Positions 1-10,993 of a stretch of DNA of 64,000 nt are shown here, one piece after another (position 1 is the first letter of the stretch; every line of letters begins with the position of its first letter). Below the pieces are notes generated by a model. That model saw only the letters and a list, made by a program, of their open reading frames with translations, did no database searches and was not told where the DNA came from. The DNA is taken from assembly GCF_905147365.1 (NCBI RefSeq), contig NC_056420.1, positions 8,690,001-8,754,000 of the forward strand, read 5' to 3'. The translations under genes were made by a program, and so were the position numbers. This stretch comes from Aricia agestis. Lineage: Eukaryota; Arthropoda; Insecta; Lepidoptera; Lycaenidae.

Positions 1-202
1 ACTTCAACTTGATATACATTTGTAAAGAGATATTTAATTACTTTAAGTTATTATTAGGGCCATATTGAATCTGTTTTAAATGTGTAATAAAGCTGTAAAA
101 TTCAAATCAGTGGTATAAATAACTTTATGATAGGTGTATAGTATAGGCTGTATTAAAAAAACTAAAGGTAGCTTTTCATGAATTCTTACTTACATATTCA
201 TT
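1..202. other. AT-rich DNA, no feature seen
   Basis: No open frame, splice-flanked exon or recognisable repeat is visible here. It precedes the first small foldback element. Confidence 0.5.
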
Positions 203-305
203 CATCACTTTCTGATAAAGTGCCGAATACGCTATTCACAACTTTATCTGTCAAGTTAAGTGGTGGATAGCCTATTTGGCACTTATCAGGAAGTGGTGAA
301 ACGCC
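203..305. mobile_element. Short foldback MITE, copy 1 (family with CACTTCCTGATAAG ends)
   Basis: About 100 bp whose two ends are imperfect inverted copies: CATCACTTTCTGATAAAGTG on the left and CACTTATCAGGAAGTGGTG on the right. A core containing CTGTCAAGTTAA lies between them. The same ends and core recur at 8061-8185, which marks an interspersed family rather than a chance hairpin. No coding capacity is seen. The superfamily is unknown because no clear target duplication could be found. Confidence 0.65.
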
Positions 306-380
306 CTAAAAATTAACGTAATGAAGCGATATGGGAACACGCTGTACCATACCAACGGTCATTTCGCTACGCCTTTTAAT

Positions 381-610
381 ATACAGGGTGTAACAAAACA
401 AAGTTATTATAATTTATACTGTGAAAGTAGCGCCAATGCTGAAAGATTTTCTTTTTGTGACTTTTGTATGGGCAAATTCACGACGCCCACAAAAAATGTG
501 CTCTTTCAGGGCTGCTGCTTTCATAGTGAACTCTATGTTATAAGTGACACATATACACTTTATCACACAATGTATTATCACTTGGATTTGTTAATTATTG
601 CACCCTGTAT
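381..610. mobile_element. MITE with ATACAGGGTG terminal inverted repeats, copy 1
   Basis: A 230-bp element opening with ATACAGGGTGTAACAAAA and closing with its imperfect inverse, TTGCACCCTGTAT. A second member with the same left end and a similar interior ('ACTGTG', '...CAGCGCTGACACTTTCACAG') lies at 37098-37311. The interior contains the longest frame at this end of the window (321-650). That frame runs through the element and out both sides, so it is not a gene. Confidence 0.65.
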
Positions 611-744
611 TTTAAGTCTTTTGAGTATATTCATTCAATTTGGCCTTTAAAATTATGCAAGCTAAAAGCCCAAACAAGCTGTATCAAAGGAAACATTGTT
701 CACACCGTAGCTAATATAATACAACTCGAAATCACTTAAGTGTA

Positions 745-1003
745 TGGCCGTGTCCACCGTCCACCGGGACGTCATCGACAAAAATTCAAATTAAATGCTA
801 CTTTATCACCTAGGATATAGGTTTCATTTTCTATCGACATCGGTCTAGCTACCGCTGCTTCGTAGTGATGTAGATCAAAATGAGACCTAGAGCCTAGGTG
901 GCATTATACGACAAAATTCAAATAAAGTGGCATTTTATTTGAATTTTGTCGGTGACGTCCCGGTGACGGTGGCGCGGGCGGTGGATAAACAGCCTATGGC
1001 GAC
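745..1003. mobile_element. Foldback MITE, palindromic along its whole length
   Basis: The left arm begins near GTCCACCGTCCACCGGGACG. The right arm ends with its imperfect inverse (CGTCCCGGTGACGGTGG...). The pairing continues inward through CGACAAAATTCAAAT and CACCTAGG...CCTAGGTG to a short centre near 870. Mismatches are scattered, so this is an aged foldback element without coding capacity. Confidence 0.65.
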
Positions 1004-1181
1004 ACGTCCGTTTGTTCGTCATTGCGAATGTTGCGGACCATGTTTTACGACCACCTCCGCAAAGTGCTAAGTTACCAAACGTTAGGTGCCAAATGAATTT
1101 TGCAACTTACACACGTGAAAAAATAGGATTCAATTTAAAAGTTACATACATCTTCCGATGACTGTTCTTGACAATTTTATC

Positions 1182-1237
1182 TTTCATCTTTTGTACTCCA
1201 TCAACTCCATGGAGTTGATGGAGTACAAAAGATGAAA
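1182..1237. repeat. Perfect 56-bp palindrome without spacer
   Basis: Two 28-bp arms meet at 1209/1210 (centre CCATGG). The arms start TTTCATCTTTTGTACTCC and are fully complementary. It has no terminal motif or target duplication and no second copy in the window. A single inverted-duplication event is therefore more likely than a transposon. Confidence 0.9.
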
Positions 1238-1510
1238 ACTGTGAAATATATCACAATTTAAGTACACTTTTTATAAAGAAGAAAATTTTTGCCATCGGAT
1301 AGGCCCCAAAACTTCTGAGCTGAGTTAAATTTGTAGACCACAGAATAGGATAGGCGATAATTTTTATCGCAGGAAAATGTACGGTTTCCGGATACTGTTA
1401 CTAAAATAATACAATATTATTGTCTGATAGCAATCGTCCATTGTTGCTGCTTGTTTCTTTCATTCGCATGTGAAAATATGCGAATGAAAGAATATATATA
1501 ATAATTTATA

Positions 1511-1820
1511 CGTGGGAGAGCCATGCTTCGGCACGAATGGGCCGGCTCGACCGGAGAAATACCACGTTCTCACAGAAAACCGGCGTGAAACAGCGCTTGC
1601 GCTGTGTTTCGCCGAGTGAGTGAGTTTACCGGAGGTCCAATCCCCTACCCTATTCCCTTCCCTTCCCATCCCTACCCTCCCCTATTACCCTATTCCCTCT
1701 TAAAAGGCCGGCAACGCACCTGCAGCTCTTCTGAAGCTGCGAGTGTCCATGGGCGACGGAAGTTGCTTTCCATCAGGTGACCCGTTTGCTCGTTTGCCCC
1801 CTTATTTCATAAAAAAAAAA
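1511..1820 (+). mobile_element. SINE-like retroelement (CGTGGGAGAGCCATGCTTCG family), copy 1
   Basis: Starts CGTGGGAGAGCCATGCTTCG, carries a pyrimidine tract of CCCTAC/CCCTATT units in the middle, then a conserved block (AAAAGGCCGGCAACGCACC, CATCAGGTGACCCGTTTG). It ends in a run of ten A. Other copies: 24005-24333 (+), 36481-36783 (+, altered 3' end), 39117-39413 (-), 45847-46181 (-), and a 3' part at 4421-4548 (-). The A tail and lack of coding capacity suggest a SINE. The promoter type (tRNA, 5S or other) could not be decided by eye. Confidence 0.75.
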
Positions 1821-3273
1821 GAGTAGGTATCTCATTTCCTAGCGACCGTAATAAAATAAAACAATTTGAACGGATACCAATATAATAATATTATGAGTGT
1901 GCGTGCGAAAGAGACAAGCAGCTATAGGTCAGTGGCCGAATTTCTCTTTATCCGGCGACCGGACTTAACAATACCGCATCATAATAAATACTTGTTATTA
2001 GTTATTACGTTCAAACAACTCTTATTAAAATAAATTGCCAATACGCTCCTTCTGTGATAACACTGATAAACTTTGCACTAAAAATAAAAAGAACTTACTT
2101 GAATATTAGTCGTACATAATTATTACATGTATAGATAGTATGTATTGTCGCGACTATATTTTTAAAACAATGACGATAAGACAGATAATTTCGCCATATT
2201 TGTTAAACATTTTTAAGCGGCCATTAAAGATTAAAATATAGTACCGAGAATTATGCGCCAGCCTACCTGTATATCAAATTCTCGAAAGGCATATTTAGGC
2301 ACGAAAATGATACTCAAAATTTATAGCTTTTTAATAAATATCGAGTTACGAAGTCATAAATTTGAATGATTTATATCGGATATGAAAATACTTATCTTAC
2401 ATCTTGATATTTTATACTACTCCTAATATAGATGAAGTACATATTATTATTAACTATCCAGTATAAAATATTATTATTAAAGTAGTAGTAAATATTATTA
2501 TTAACTATCCAGTATAAAAGATGTGGTCGTTGATTGACAATCCTTGCCTAGTAAAAATACTGATTGACAGAAACTCCATAGTTGCTGATCATTCTTACCC
2601 CTATTAGGGGTCAGGAAAACTTTTAGATTTTATAAAATGACGAAGACTCGCTGTTGCTGGATAACCTTATGGGGAATGAGATATAACCACTAAAACTTAC
2701 TTTGTTTCATCACAGAGAGAAATTCAAAACAATGTGTGTAGGTTGACTATTAGACCTAACTGTACCGAGTATTGCCTAAACGGTAACCTAACTAGCTATT
2801 GTCACCTAGTCAACGCCTCGACTATTATATTGTGTGAAAATCTCACTACTTTCGTTTGCAGGACCATAGGCTATGACTAAATATTTTTGTATCACCGCAA
2901 TTAGAAACATTTAATTTAACTTAATTTTAATTAGCTATGTCCACAGTCCACATTATGCGCTTTCGTCTTCAATTTTCGTCATCTTCTTTCATTCAACTTT
3001 CGTTTTGGCGCATTCAATAATTGAATGCGTCAACGAACGCAACGCTAACCGTCTTTTTAATAACAAAGCGAAAGTTTTGGATACGGTCAGAGGGCATGCG
3101 TCGCGGGCTTGCCTCACGTTCGCTGTTGACTGCGCTATAACGCATGCCCTTGACTGTCTGTACGCACAAGATTTTGGAGTTGCTAAAAATTTTGAGCGAC
3201 GAATGTGAATTTTTAAACTTCAAAAAAAATAATCAATTACATACTTTAAACCTAAGAACTCAATATAAAGATA
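1821..3273. other. AT-rich DNA with small repeats
   Basis: No gene recognised. A ~30-bp direct repeat (ATTAACTATCCAGTATAAAA) occurs near 2450 and again near 2500, separated by an AT-rich unit. Around 3000-3210 there are two short inverted repeats (CGCATTCAATAATTGAATGCG near 3010, and AGGGCATGCGT/ACGCATGCCCT at about 3090 and 3150). These make the opposing small open frames there look like hairpin artefacts. Confidence 0.5.
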
Positions 3274-3573
3274 CTAGATGACGCCTTCCACTCGGTTGCG
3301 CCAAATTTCCCGGGACTCAAGTCCCTCCATACCAAATTTCAACAAAATCGGTTCAGCGGTTTGAGAGTGAAGAGGTAACATACTGATAGACACACATTCA
3401 CATTTATCTGTCTCTCTCTCTCTCTGTCTGTTACCTCTTCACGCCCAAGCCGCTGAACTGATTTTTCCGAAATTTGGTATGAAGATACTTTGAGTCCCGG
3501 GGAAGGATGTAGGATACTTTTCATCCTGCAAAAATGTACGGCCATAAACGAATTACGGCGCAACCTCATCTAG
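3274..3573. mobile_element. Head-to-head pair of Helitron-like 3' halves
   Basis: Both outer ends read CTAG (3274-3277 and 3570-3573). Moving inward, both sides carry the same modules in opposite orientation: GATGACGCC/CATC, GGGACTCAAGTC, CCATACCAAATTTC, CGGTTCAGCGG and a 'gaagaggtaaca' block. They meet at a (TC)n/(GTCT)n microsatellite around 3400-3430. These modules match the non-autonomous Helitrons at 21166-21402 and 57305-57493. I infer two copies joined head to head, or one inverted duplication. Confidence 0.7.
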
Positions 3574-3660
3574 TCTCGTATATAAGAAAAGGACACCATA
3601 AGCCATTAAGTACCTTATTTAGTTACATACGTTTCTATCAATTATGTTGGTATTTAGAAA

Positions 3661-4195
3661 ATGCACGACCAACACTCGTACGAGAATAACGAGCTAATGC
3701 CATACTCACACCTACCGAGTAGAGTGGCGAGACAGTGCCCTCGGCCGAGCACGGTCGAGGTCGGTGTGATCAAAACAATGCCTGGGTTACACGGTGCGAG
3801 CAAAGATGCGAGCTGGCCTAGACTGAGGTGCAGCTACTTGCGCCGAATGACCGCATCATACGAGTTACAGCTGTCATGTGCGAGTTGGTCAGTTGCTCGG
3901 GTTGCGAGTTACTACAATATATTTTTTGTTCTCACTCGCTACTCGCCTTCCCCCACCATAGACACAACTCGACTATAAGCGATGTCACATGGACATTCCC
4001 TATCTCCTGCGACGTCAGCAGCGTACATGGTGTGTCCCAGGGAGGTGAGTCGAGGTACTCTCCTGCACATGCGCAGTAGCTGCCTGCTGTCACTTCAGCT
4101 GCTCGCGCTGTGTAACCATCCTCCAGGGAGGCGAGTCTAGCTGCTCTCGTGCGAGTACACAATTACTTCAGTTACTCGTACTGTGTAACCTATCC
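3661..4195. mobile_element. TIR mosaic rich in GCGAG / GGTTACACNGT motifs
   Basis: GGGTTACACGGTGCGAG (about 3783) is matched by inverted copies CTCGCGCTGTGTAACC (about 4107) and CTCGTACTGTGTAACC (about 4172). Many CGAGT/ACTCG pairs lie between them. The small open frames of 80-105 codons on both strands (3661-4162) overlap each other and follow these inverted repeats, so they are not counted as genes. Probably nested or partly duplicated MITEs. Confidence 0.5.
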
Positions 4196-4420
4196 TTAAC
4201 TCTTAAAAAATATGGTAAGCGGGAAAGTCGGTGCTGATTGGAGCTGACATTCAAAGCTCTGTCACGATCTCTCCCGACTGTTTCCGATGTCTGCCCGATG
4301 TCAGATGTGCCCTTTTACATTATCATACATTAAATGTGTTTATAGTGATTGATATCCATTGTCAGCAGGGCTCACTGCAATAGTTAGACGCATCAACCGA
4401 TTTGACACGTACGTTTTGAT

Positions 4421-4548
4421 TTTTTTAAATAAAATAAGGGGACAAACGAGCAAACGGGTCATCTGATGGAAAGCAACTACCATCGCCCATGGAAACTCGC
4501 ATCACTAGAAGAGCTGCAGGTGCGTTGCCGGCCTTTTAAGAGGGAATA
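4421..4548 (-). mobile_element. SINE-like retroelement, 3' fragment (CGTGGGAGAGCC family)
   Basis: Reverse-complement copy of the SINE 3' half: oligo-T, then AAGGGGACAAACGAGCAAAC, GGTCATCTGATGGAAAGC and GAGCTGCAGGTGCGTTGCCG, ending at GAGGGAATA. The pyrimidine tract and the 5' half are missing, which is normal 5' truncation for a retroposed copy. Confidence 0.75.
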
Positions 4549-5690
4549 CGCTCTGATCTTAAAGGTTTGCAGGTCGTTTTGGATTGTGCATTCATGTGGA
4601 TTTTTGACAAAGGGGATTATTTCACTAGATTTTACTTGCTGTGAGTTGAACTTATATTATCTTACTGGAACTGACTAATTAAGCCTTTAACGTTGATAGA
4701 CTTTAAATCCTCAGAGAATCTTAGGGTGTATAGCTCTAACGTCGAAAATTGCACAAAATATACACAGAGGAAATCATATCATTCTATGGAAATATGTATT
4801 GAAGTTTGCAATGTTCGAGAAAAATTGGGGCAGCCGCGTGATTATTTTTATCCTGTAGCGCTGGCTAAATATACCCAGTATCTTATTACTGAGCGGGCAA
4901 GTTCAGGGAAACATACTGAACGAACTACTAACCTAGCCAGTTTGTTGCCGGAAATTCCGATAGGTATGTCTCAAATATATTTAGTGAAATGTGTCAGAAT
5001 AATAATCAAAAGATAATTCTGACACATTTTTATTAAATGTTAGATGTTAGACATAAAGCTTGTTCAAAGAATCCACAAAAAGTTTTATTAAGATTTTTGG
5101 GGCAGCCGGATAACCTAGCTGTTATGTTTTTGATAATTTGTCTCAATAAAAGTCGTTTTACTGAGAAAGAAATTAAGGAAAATTAACATCGCTTATTTAT
5201 TTAAAGATAGATGTTTGATACTAAACTATATTTTAGGATGTGCTGACGTGTCTATTAGTTTTGTAACGTATTCTTGTAGTTTTGAAGAAAATGGAGAGTA
5301 GTCATTTAAATAAAAATTTTATCTAAATGAATGCACATAATTTATATACTTACATTATTGAGCTCTTCATATTTGATAACAGGTATTTTAAACGAAAAAC
5401 AGGTACATCGATTAGAAAGAAAATTACACTTAACTGAAGACGAGTTTTTTCTCTATCTATAAAACAGATATTATGCTTTTAAACAACCTAAAGGAAATAA
5501 TAAAATTGTTTAATATATAAATAATTTATTTAAATGATAGAGATAAAATATTTGTACTTCAAAATTTTACTGTTTTCATTTTTAAGTGGTGATAAAATTT
5601 ATGTCCGATATGTTTTTGGGCGGTGAACATCAAATCAGATCCTTAAGGATTAACATTTTTGGCACTCACGAAAATTGGGGTTCCTTCGGT
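4549..5690. other. AT-rich DNA, one unassigned open frame
   Basis: A 107-codon frame spans 4693-5016 (+) but has no recognised domain and ends inside a hairpin (AAATGTGTCAGAAT at 4988, inverse at about 5016-5029). At this AT content a few frames of that length are expected by chance in 64 kb. The phrase GGGGCAGCCG occurs twice (about 4828 and 5100). Nothing else identified. Confidence 0.5.
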
Positions 5691-5693
5691 TAA

Positions 5694-5796
5694 TATAAAT
5701 AACAGCTGTATGGCGGTTATTAATCCGGTAATAATATTATTTGCTGGCTCTCAGTCACTTGCCAAAGTCTGGTCGAAATTGTGATTTAAGTAAGTA
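5694..5796 (+). promoter_or_regulatory. Candidate core promoter with short non-coding first exon
   Basis: TATAAATA is at 5694-5701 and an insect initiator-like TCAGTC at 5751-5756. A splice-donor-like GTAAGTATA starts at 5790, giving a possible first exon of about 37 nt. The TATA-to-initiator distance (~59 bp) is too long for a standard pair, and no downstream coding exon was found. This is a weak, motif-only call. Confidence 0.2.
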
Positions 5797-6432
5797 TACC
5801 TAACATATTTTACTAACTTATAGAAAAAAACCTTTTTTAAATATATAAACAAAAACAAAAGCTGGCGCAAGTTAGAGTAAATAAGTGCGTGTGCCAAAGC
5901 CTGCTAGTCTTAATCATATTTTGTCTAATGCTTATAGTCTAATGTAACGCGACCATTTTTTTTTGTCAGAGCGGGCCATCTAAGGATTCAAAATTTTATT
6001 TTATATTAATTATAAAAGTATAGAGGTACTTAAATACAATTGATTGAGTAATTTGTGAATGTCTAGTGCCTATCTGTATAAGCAAAATATGGCAGAATAA
6101 CCACATTTGTTGAATGGGAGTGTGTTACTTTCAGGCATTACACAGGCATTTCAAACATAAAAATACTTTTAAATTGTCGTTTGGTCTGTTTGCAAAAGCG
6201 GGACAATTTCGGCCTGGCGGGGGACAGCGGGACAGACTGCCTGAAAGCGGGACTGTCCCGCCCAAAGCGGGACGTATGGTCACGTTAGTCTAATATCATA
6301 CCTTCTCTTTCATCATTAACAAGAATGAATCTCTCATTCTTCGTTTTAGCTCTGTGAAACGATATCTTATTTAATATTAAGCTGAAAGCGAGCGCTGGCT
6401 CTGGCGCTAACTTCTGAACTTGTACATCTTAT
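5797..6432. other. AT-rich DNA, no gene seen
   Basis: A short purine/GC patch at 6190-6275 repeats the phrase GCGGGACNGNC several times ('aaagcgggac'). Nothing else is recognisable before the large foldback element. Confidence 0.45.
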
Positions 6433-7536
6433 ATACAATGTGTCCCGACACCGGTGTCCGATCCTTTAATTTCGTGATCTATGGCATATTTTATCGACAA
6501 ATTGGCCCTCAAATTTTTTTTATCTCTCATGGTTGTAAAATGGCAGCCATTTTAGTTTTTCTCGGGCTTTCTTTAATCTGACCAGAACTGCTCTTGTAAA
6601 TATTCTATGATAATAAAAAAGTCTTATTTGATAGCTAAATTTGTGGACTACGCTTACACAGGCAATATGTTATAAATTTCGTGGAATTAAACATAGAAAA
6701 ACCCAAGTTTAAGAAAAAAAAATGTGTATTTTTAATAATGGCTTTTTGTAAAATATCTAGCACATTAAACTGGTTCTTTTTTATTTTTAAAAGATGGAGG
6801 AAGTTTTCATCTTCTAAAATTATTTTACTTCAATGCTCTAAGTCAGATAGTTTAGAAGTTATAACGATTTTATTATGATGAGGTCAGATTGGTCAGGATG
6901 GTCAGATTAGTATGAAGCCAGAGATAATTTTATTTTCAAAAGTTGGAAGAAAAAAAATTTCAAAAATAATAATTTGAAAGCCAATTTGTCACTAATATAA
7001 TCCGTACTTCATGAGTTAAAAATTTTTTTCCCCAACTTTTGAAAAAAAAATTTTTTCTCTGGCTTCATACTAATCTGACCACCTCATCATAAGAAAATCG
7101 TTATAACTTCTAAACTATCTGACTTAGAGCATTGAAATAAAAGAATTTTAGAAGATGAAAACTTCCTCTATCTATTTAAAATAAAAAAGAACCAGTTTAA
7201 TTTGCTTGATTTTCCACAAAAAGCCATTAATAAAAAATACACATTTTTTTTTCTTAAACTTGGGTTTTTCTATCTTTAATTCTACGAAATTTATAACATA
7301 TTGCCTATGTAAGAGTAGTCCACAAATTCAGTTATCAAATGAGACCTTTTTTATCTTCATAGGATATTTACATGTGAAGTACTGGTCAGGTTAGTGTGAA
7401 AGCCCGAGAAAAATTAAAACGGTTGCCATTTTACAACCGTGAGAGAGAGAAAAAATTTTAGAGCCAATTTGTCGATAAAATATGCCATAGATCATGACAT
7501 TAAAGGATCGGACACCGGTGTCGGGACACATTGTAT
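6433..7536. mobile_element. 1.1-kb foldback element with ~530-bp arms
   Basis: The ends ATACAATGTGTCCCGACACC (6433) and its inverse (ending 7536) are followed inward by matching blocks in opposite order. These are GATCCTTTAA, ATGGCATATTTTATCGACAA, TGGCNGCCATTTTA, CTTAAACTTGGGTTTTTCTA, GAAGATGAAAACTTCCTC and ATAACTTCTAAACTATCTGA. The arms are about 530 bp each, around a ~50-bp AT-rich centre near 6990. Flanking TA dinucleotides may be part of a target duplication. The small open frames inside (6681-6878, 7206-7394) are mirror images from the two arms, not genes. No transposase is present, so the element is non-autonomous. Confidence 0.85.
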
Positions 7537-7544
7537 AAAATTCT

Positions 7545-7740
7545 CGTGTCACAATGTTCGTTCCCGTACTCCTCCGAAACGGCTTGACCGATTCTCATGA
7601 AATTTTGTGAGCATATTGAGTAGGTCTGAGAATAGGAGTAGGCTAACATCTATTTTTCATACCTTAGTAGGTATTAATATTTAGGATTAAGGGTTGTTCA
7701 CCCTTAATAATTTATATGGCAAAACAACATTTGCCGGTAG
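7545..7740 (+). mobile_element. Decayed Helitron-type internal segment
   Basis: The block 'CCTCCGAAACGGCTTGACCG' followed by TCATGAAATTTTGTGAGC has the same 'clear-target ... ATGAAATTTTG' layout seen downstream of the (GTCT)n tract in the better-preserved Helitrons at 53241 and 57916. Neither end is recognisable. Assignment is by resemblance only. Confidence 0.4.
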
Positions 7741-8060
7741 TTATATTCTAAGTAATATTGTAATGGAAGATCGCCAATTTTTACACATGCCATGTTTTAG
7801 GCCACTGAGTTTCGCCATAAAATCGAGCGTTTGATCGACTATTTATGAATTTAGGCTAGTAATATCGATTTTTGGGTTAAAGTTGAACGTTCTTGCTAAT
7901 AATGTTTTATGCGTTCTACATTCGGATACAGGAAATAATTGGATTATTTTTGACGAGGAACACGTCAGTCTTGATCGTCATGTACCCAATTATAGTGTAT
8001 CTTCCTAATTTTCATAATAAAAATATTTTCGTATTAAATTAGAGTCATTTGATTTAGTGC

Positions 8061-8185
8061 CTGTTTCACCACTTCCTGATAAGGCTATCCACCAATTAAC
8101 TTGACAGATCGAGTATGGAGAATCTGTCAAAAAAGTAGCAAATAGCCTATTAGGCACTTTATCAGAAACCACTGAAACATTCCCT
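8061..8185. mobile_element. Short foldback MITE, copy 2 (CACTTCCTGATAAG family)
   Basis: Left end TTTCACCACTTCCTGATAAG, inner GGCTATCCACCAATTAACTT, right end AGGCACTTTATCAGAAACCA. It shares ends and core with 203-305. Confidence 0.65.
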
Positions 8186-10593
8186 TAAAGTTTTATAGGT
8201 CAAAATGTCTAAAATGTAAGATTCACTAATATACTTTATAATATAATTTACACGTGTTACAAATATGCCATACCTACATTGTATAATACGTATACATCGT
8301 CAAACTTTAAGTACATAATAAGTATAACCATACTAATATTATACAGTATAGAACATAGAATTTCTTTTATCCCAGCAAAATTTACAATATACGAGTTTTC
8401 ACGCACCTACAAAATATCAGAACGATATATTTTAAATTTTGCTTTTACACCTGCGTCTTGATTGCTATAAACGCATATCTGGTGAATTGACTGGCAATCC
8501 ATCTTTAGTCCGTCTTCGATAAACACTTCCTCGTTCAACCTTCCTTGTCTTTATCATTTAATTAAAATATCATGTTAAAATTCGCAATAGGAATCATTTT
8601 ATTATTTTAGCAAAGAACATAGCGATTTTTTGCTGACTTTAACTAGGAAAATAACAAAATATACAGTAGTAGGTACAGATTAGATCTTACATACATGGAG
8701 TTTGTATGTGTATTTTTTATTTTATTTTATGTTCGAAAAATACAAGAAGTAATTTTGTACGTTCCTAATTGTCATATTTTGTATATTAATATTATAGTTT
8801 GCATCATAAAACATAATATTATGAAACATTCTAATTTTTACATTAATTTATTTTATTTTGTTACTATCGTCATAGTTTGACGGTGTTCTGGACCCGTTCT
8901 GTTTGGTGCTAATAATCATTTTTTTTTTGTTTCTACCTACGTTTCTACCTACAATTCAAAGAAATGTTTAGCGGACCAAATAAAACATAATATTTTGTTA
9001 TGTAAGTACTCCTTTATATTATCATTTCACCTTGGAAGAGTATTGTTCAAAAACACATTTGAATCCAATTATCGTCTTGTTACTATTTTTATTCCCTTGA
9101 AAATAAAATTGTAAAAGTTTTACAAGTTTTAATTAATTCTTATCTCGACGAGCTCGCTCCAAGTTAAAAGGTACGAATACATTTTAATTAATTACCACAA
9201 TTAATTTTAAAAAGCGCTGTTGTTGGGCCCTATGTATACTTATAGTAATATTCTTATACTACACCGTATCAGGCGCCTAAGTTTAGACAATATGGTATTC
9301 AAATGAACATTTTATGTTATGTGCTTTGGTTTGGATTTGACTTCAACAATTTCTTAAAATATTGATTTTCATTGAGTAGAAGCATATGGGACTATAAAGT
9401 TTATCAAGTAGGATTATTTAAGAATTTTCTTTTGATTTTTATATACTCATTAGATAATAAGGGATAATAAATATTATTCCTTTCCACAGAATTTTGTATC
9501 TGTCTGCTTGTCTAGGTTGTAATAAAATATATTTCCCAAACAGTTGGTAAACAATAAGACACAATATGCAGCGGAGGCAACAGTATGGCCAAGTTCACGA
9601 TCGCTAGGTTATCGACCGGTCTTATCGTCTCACACCTATTGTTTTCACATTAACATACAAAACGTATGGTAATCTATACTAAAAACAATATTTTTTCTCA
9701 CTAATTAGGTAATTGCTAGACATCCCACACACCTAATAATATTGTAGTATCATAAAACATTTTCTGAAGTAGGTTAAAGAAAGCTGTACCCGCCCAATAT
9801 TACGATATGAAATATTTAATTACGTCTGTAGCTAGAAATTATACAAAATAAAAGTTGACTGTTGATGATTTATAGATATACTGTGTGTTCACACTTAAAG
9901 ACCACAAAACATACCCACCTACGGCTTTTAAGATCATAAATTGATTAAAGAATATCTGAACATGTTCGAGAATGCATTAATTTAGAACACAGTTTATTAG
10001 TGGCATCGTTAGCAAGATTTATTGCGAAATTTTGCAAACCTAATGTCATGTTGCCACTTTCTTTTTAACGCCGCGGTTTATCTTAATTGAAATCTTCGTT
10101 ATCAAATCAACGCTGAAAACATTGATGTGAAATGCAGTTAGATGAATTGCATTTCGCATTCTTCATCAGCAAATGTATTCTTAATCCTAAAATATATGGT
10201 TGGTCTGGTAAAACATACTAAAATGTTTACGTAATTTTGCCTAAATTAAGTAGTGACTTAATCCTTCGAATACGTTACAAGATATCAAACTAAACTATAT
10301 ACAGACACGAGACAGGTATGGTCATCAGATTATAGGTGTATATAATATACAAACCACTGTATGACTTTATTATTTAAAGTTTCTAATTCCACAAAATTCT
10401 ATAACATCGAATTATTATTGGATAATACGGTACAAAATCACAAACAAACTGTCACTCTCTATCTTCTTAAATGGGGAAATACTTTTCGCTTTCCCGGCGG
10501 ATCGGGGACATCGGCCGGGGTACGTGAGACACCCACAGGCAAAATTGTCTACCCAACCCTATGATGCTCGTGTGTAGAGCATTTGCATTGCAT
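8186..10593. other. 2.4 kb of AT-rich DNA, no feature seen
   Basis: Only chance-length open frames occur (60-67 codons). No repeat ends, LINE tails, tRNA boxes or splice-flanked coding segments were recognised. GC content rises from about 10480, just before the three-copy repeat. Confidence 0.5.
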
Positions 10594-10993
10594 TCGCAAT
10601 GAAACCCGCCACAGGGCCCGCAAGTCTGCCAAATCTCTACATACAGACATGTAACATCTGTATAGTAGAGCGTGTAAAACTGATCGGGTACCAGCATTCG
10701 TGGAGCACCATGCGATGTAAAAGTCGCAATGAAACCTGCCGCAAGTCTGCCAAATCTCTACATACCGACATGTAACATCTGTCTAGTAGAGTGCATAAAA
10801 ACTGATCGGGTACCAACTACCAACCAACCGGGGCGGGTGACGGGTAATCATCATTGGTGGGGCATAATGGGGTATAAGTTATAACCCCACTCCACCAAGA
10901 CAAAGTCGCAATGAAACCCGCCGCAAGTCTGCCAAATCTCTACATACAGACACAGCAACATCTGTGTTGTAGAGCGTGTAAAAACTGATACCG
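10594..10993 (+). repeat. Three-copy, ~90-bp direct repeat with conserved hairpin
   Basis: Copies at 10594-10692, 10724-10814 and 10906-10993 share TCGCAATGAAACCCGCC, GCAAGTCTGCCAAATCTC and TACATACAGACA. They also share ACATCTGT, then TAGTAGAG (TTGTAGAG in copy 3) and AACTGATCGGGTACC. In copies 1 and 3, CTCTACATACAGA can pair with the following TCTGT(A/G)T-n-GTAGAG across a 9-10-nt loop. Copy 3 replaces a T-A pair with T-G, which would remain paired in RNA. Copy 2 has two mismatches. The copies are spaced 130 and 182 bp apart and separated by unrelated GC-rich DNA, so this is not a simple tandem satellite. It has no known family by eye. It could be a subterminal repeat of an unrecognised transposon or a small structured RNA cluster. 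Confidence 0.7.

Noticed and set aside
321..650. 109-codon open frame
   Set aside because: It runs through and beyond both ends of the MITE at 381-610 and encodes no recognisable domain.
3661..4162. Three overlapping open frames of 76-105 codons on both strands
   Set aside because: They follow CGAGT/ACTCG inverted repeats of a TIR mosaic; mutual overlap on opposite strands argues against coding.
4693..5016. 107-codon frame considered as a gene
   Set aside because: A few frames of this length are expected by chance at this AT content over 64 kb and both strands; no domain, start context or splice site supports it.
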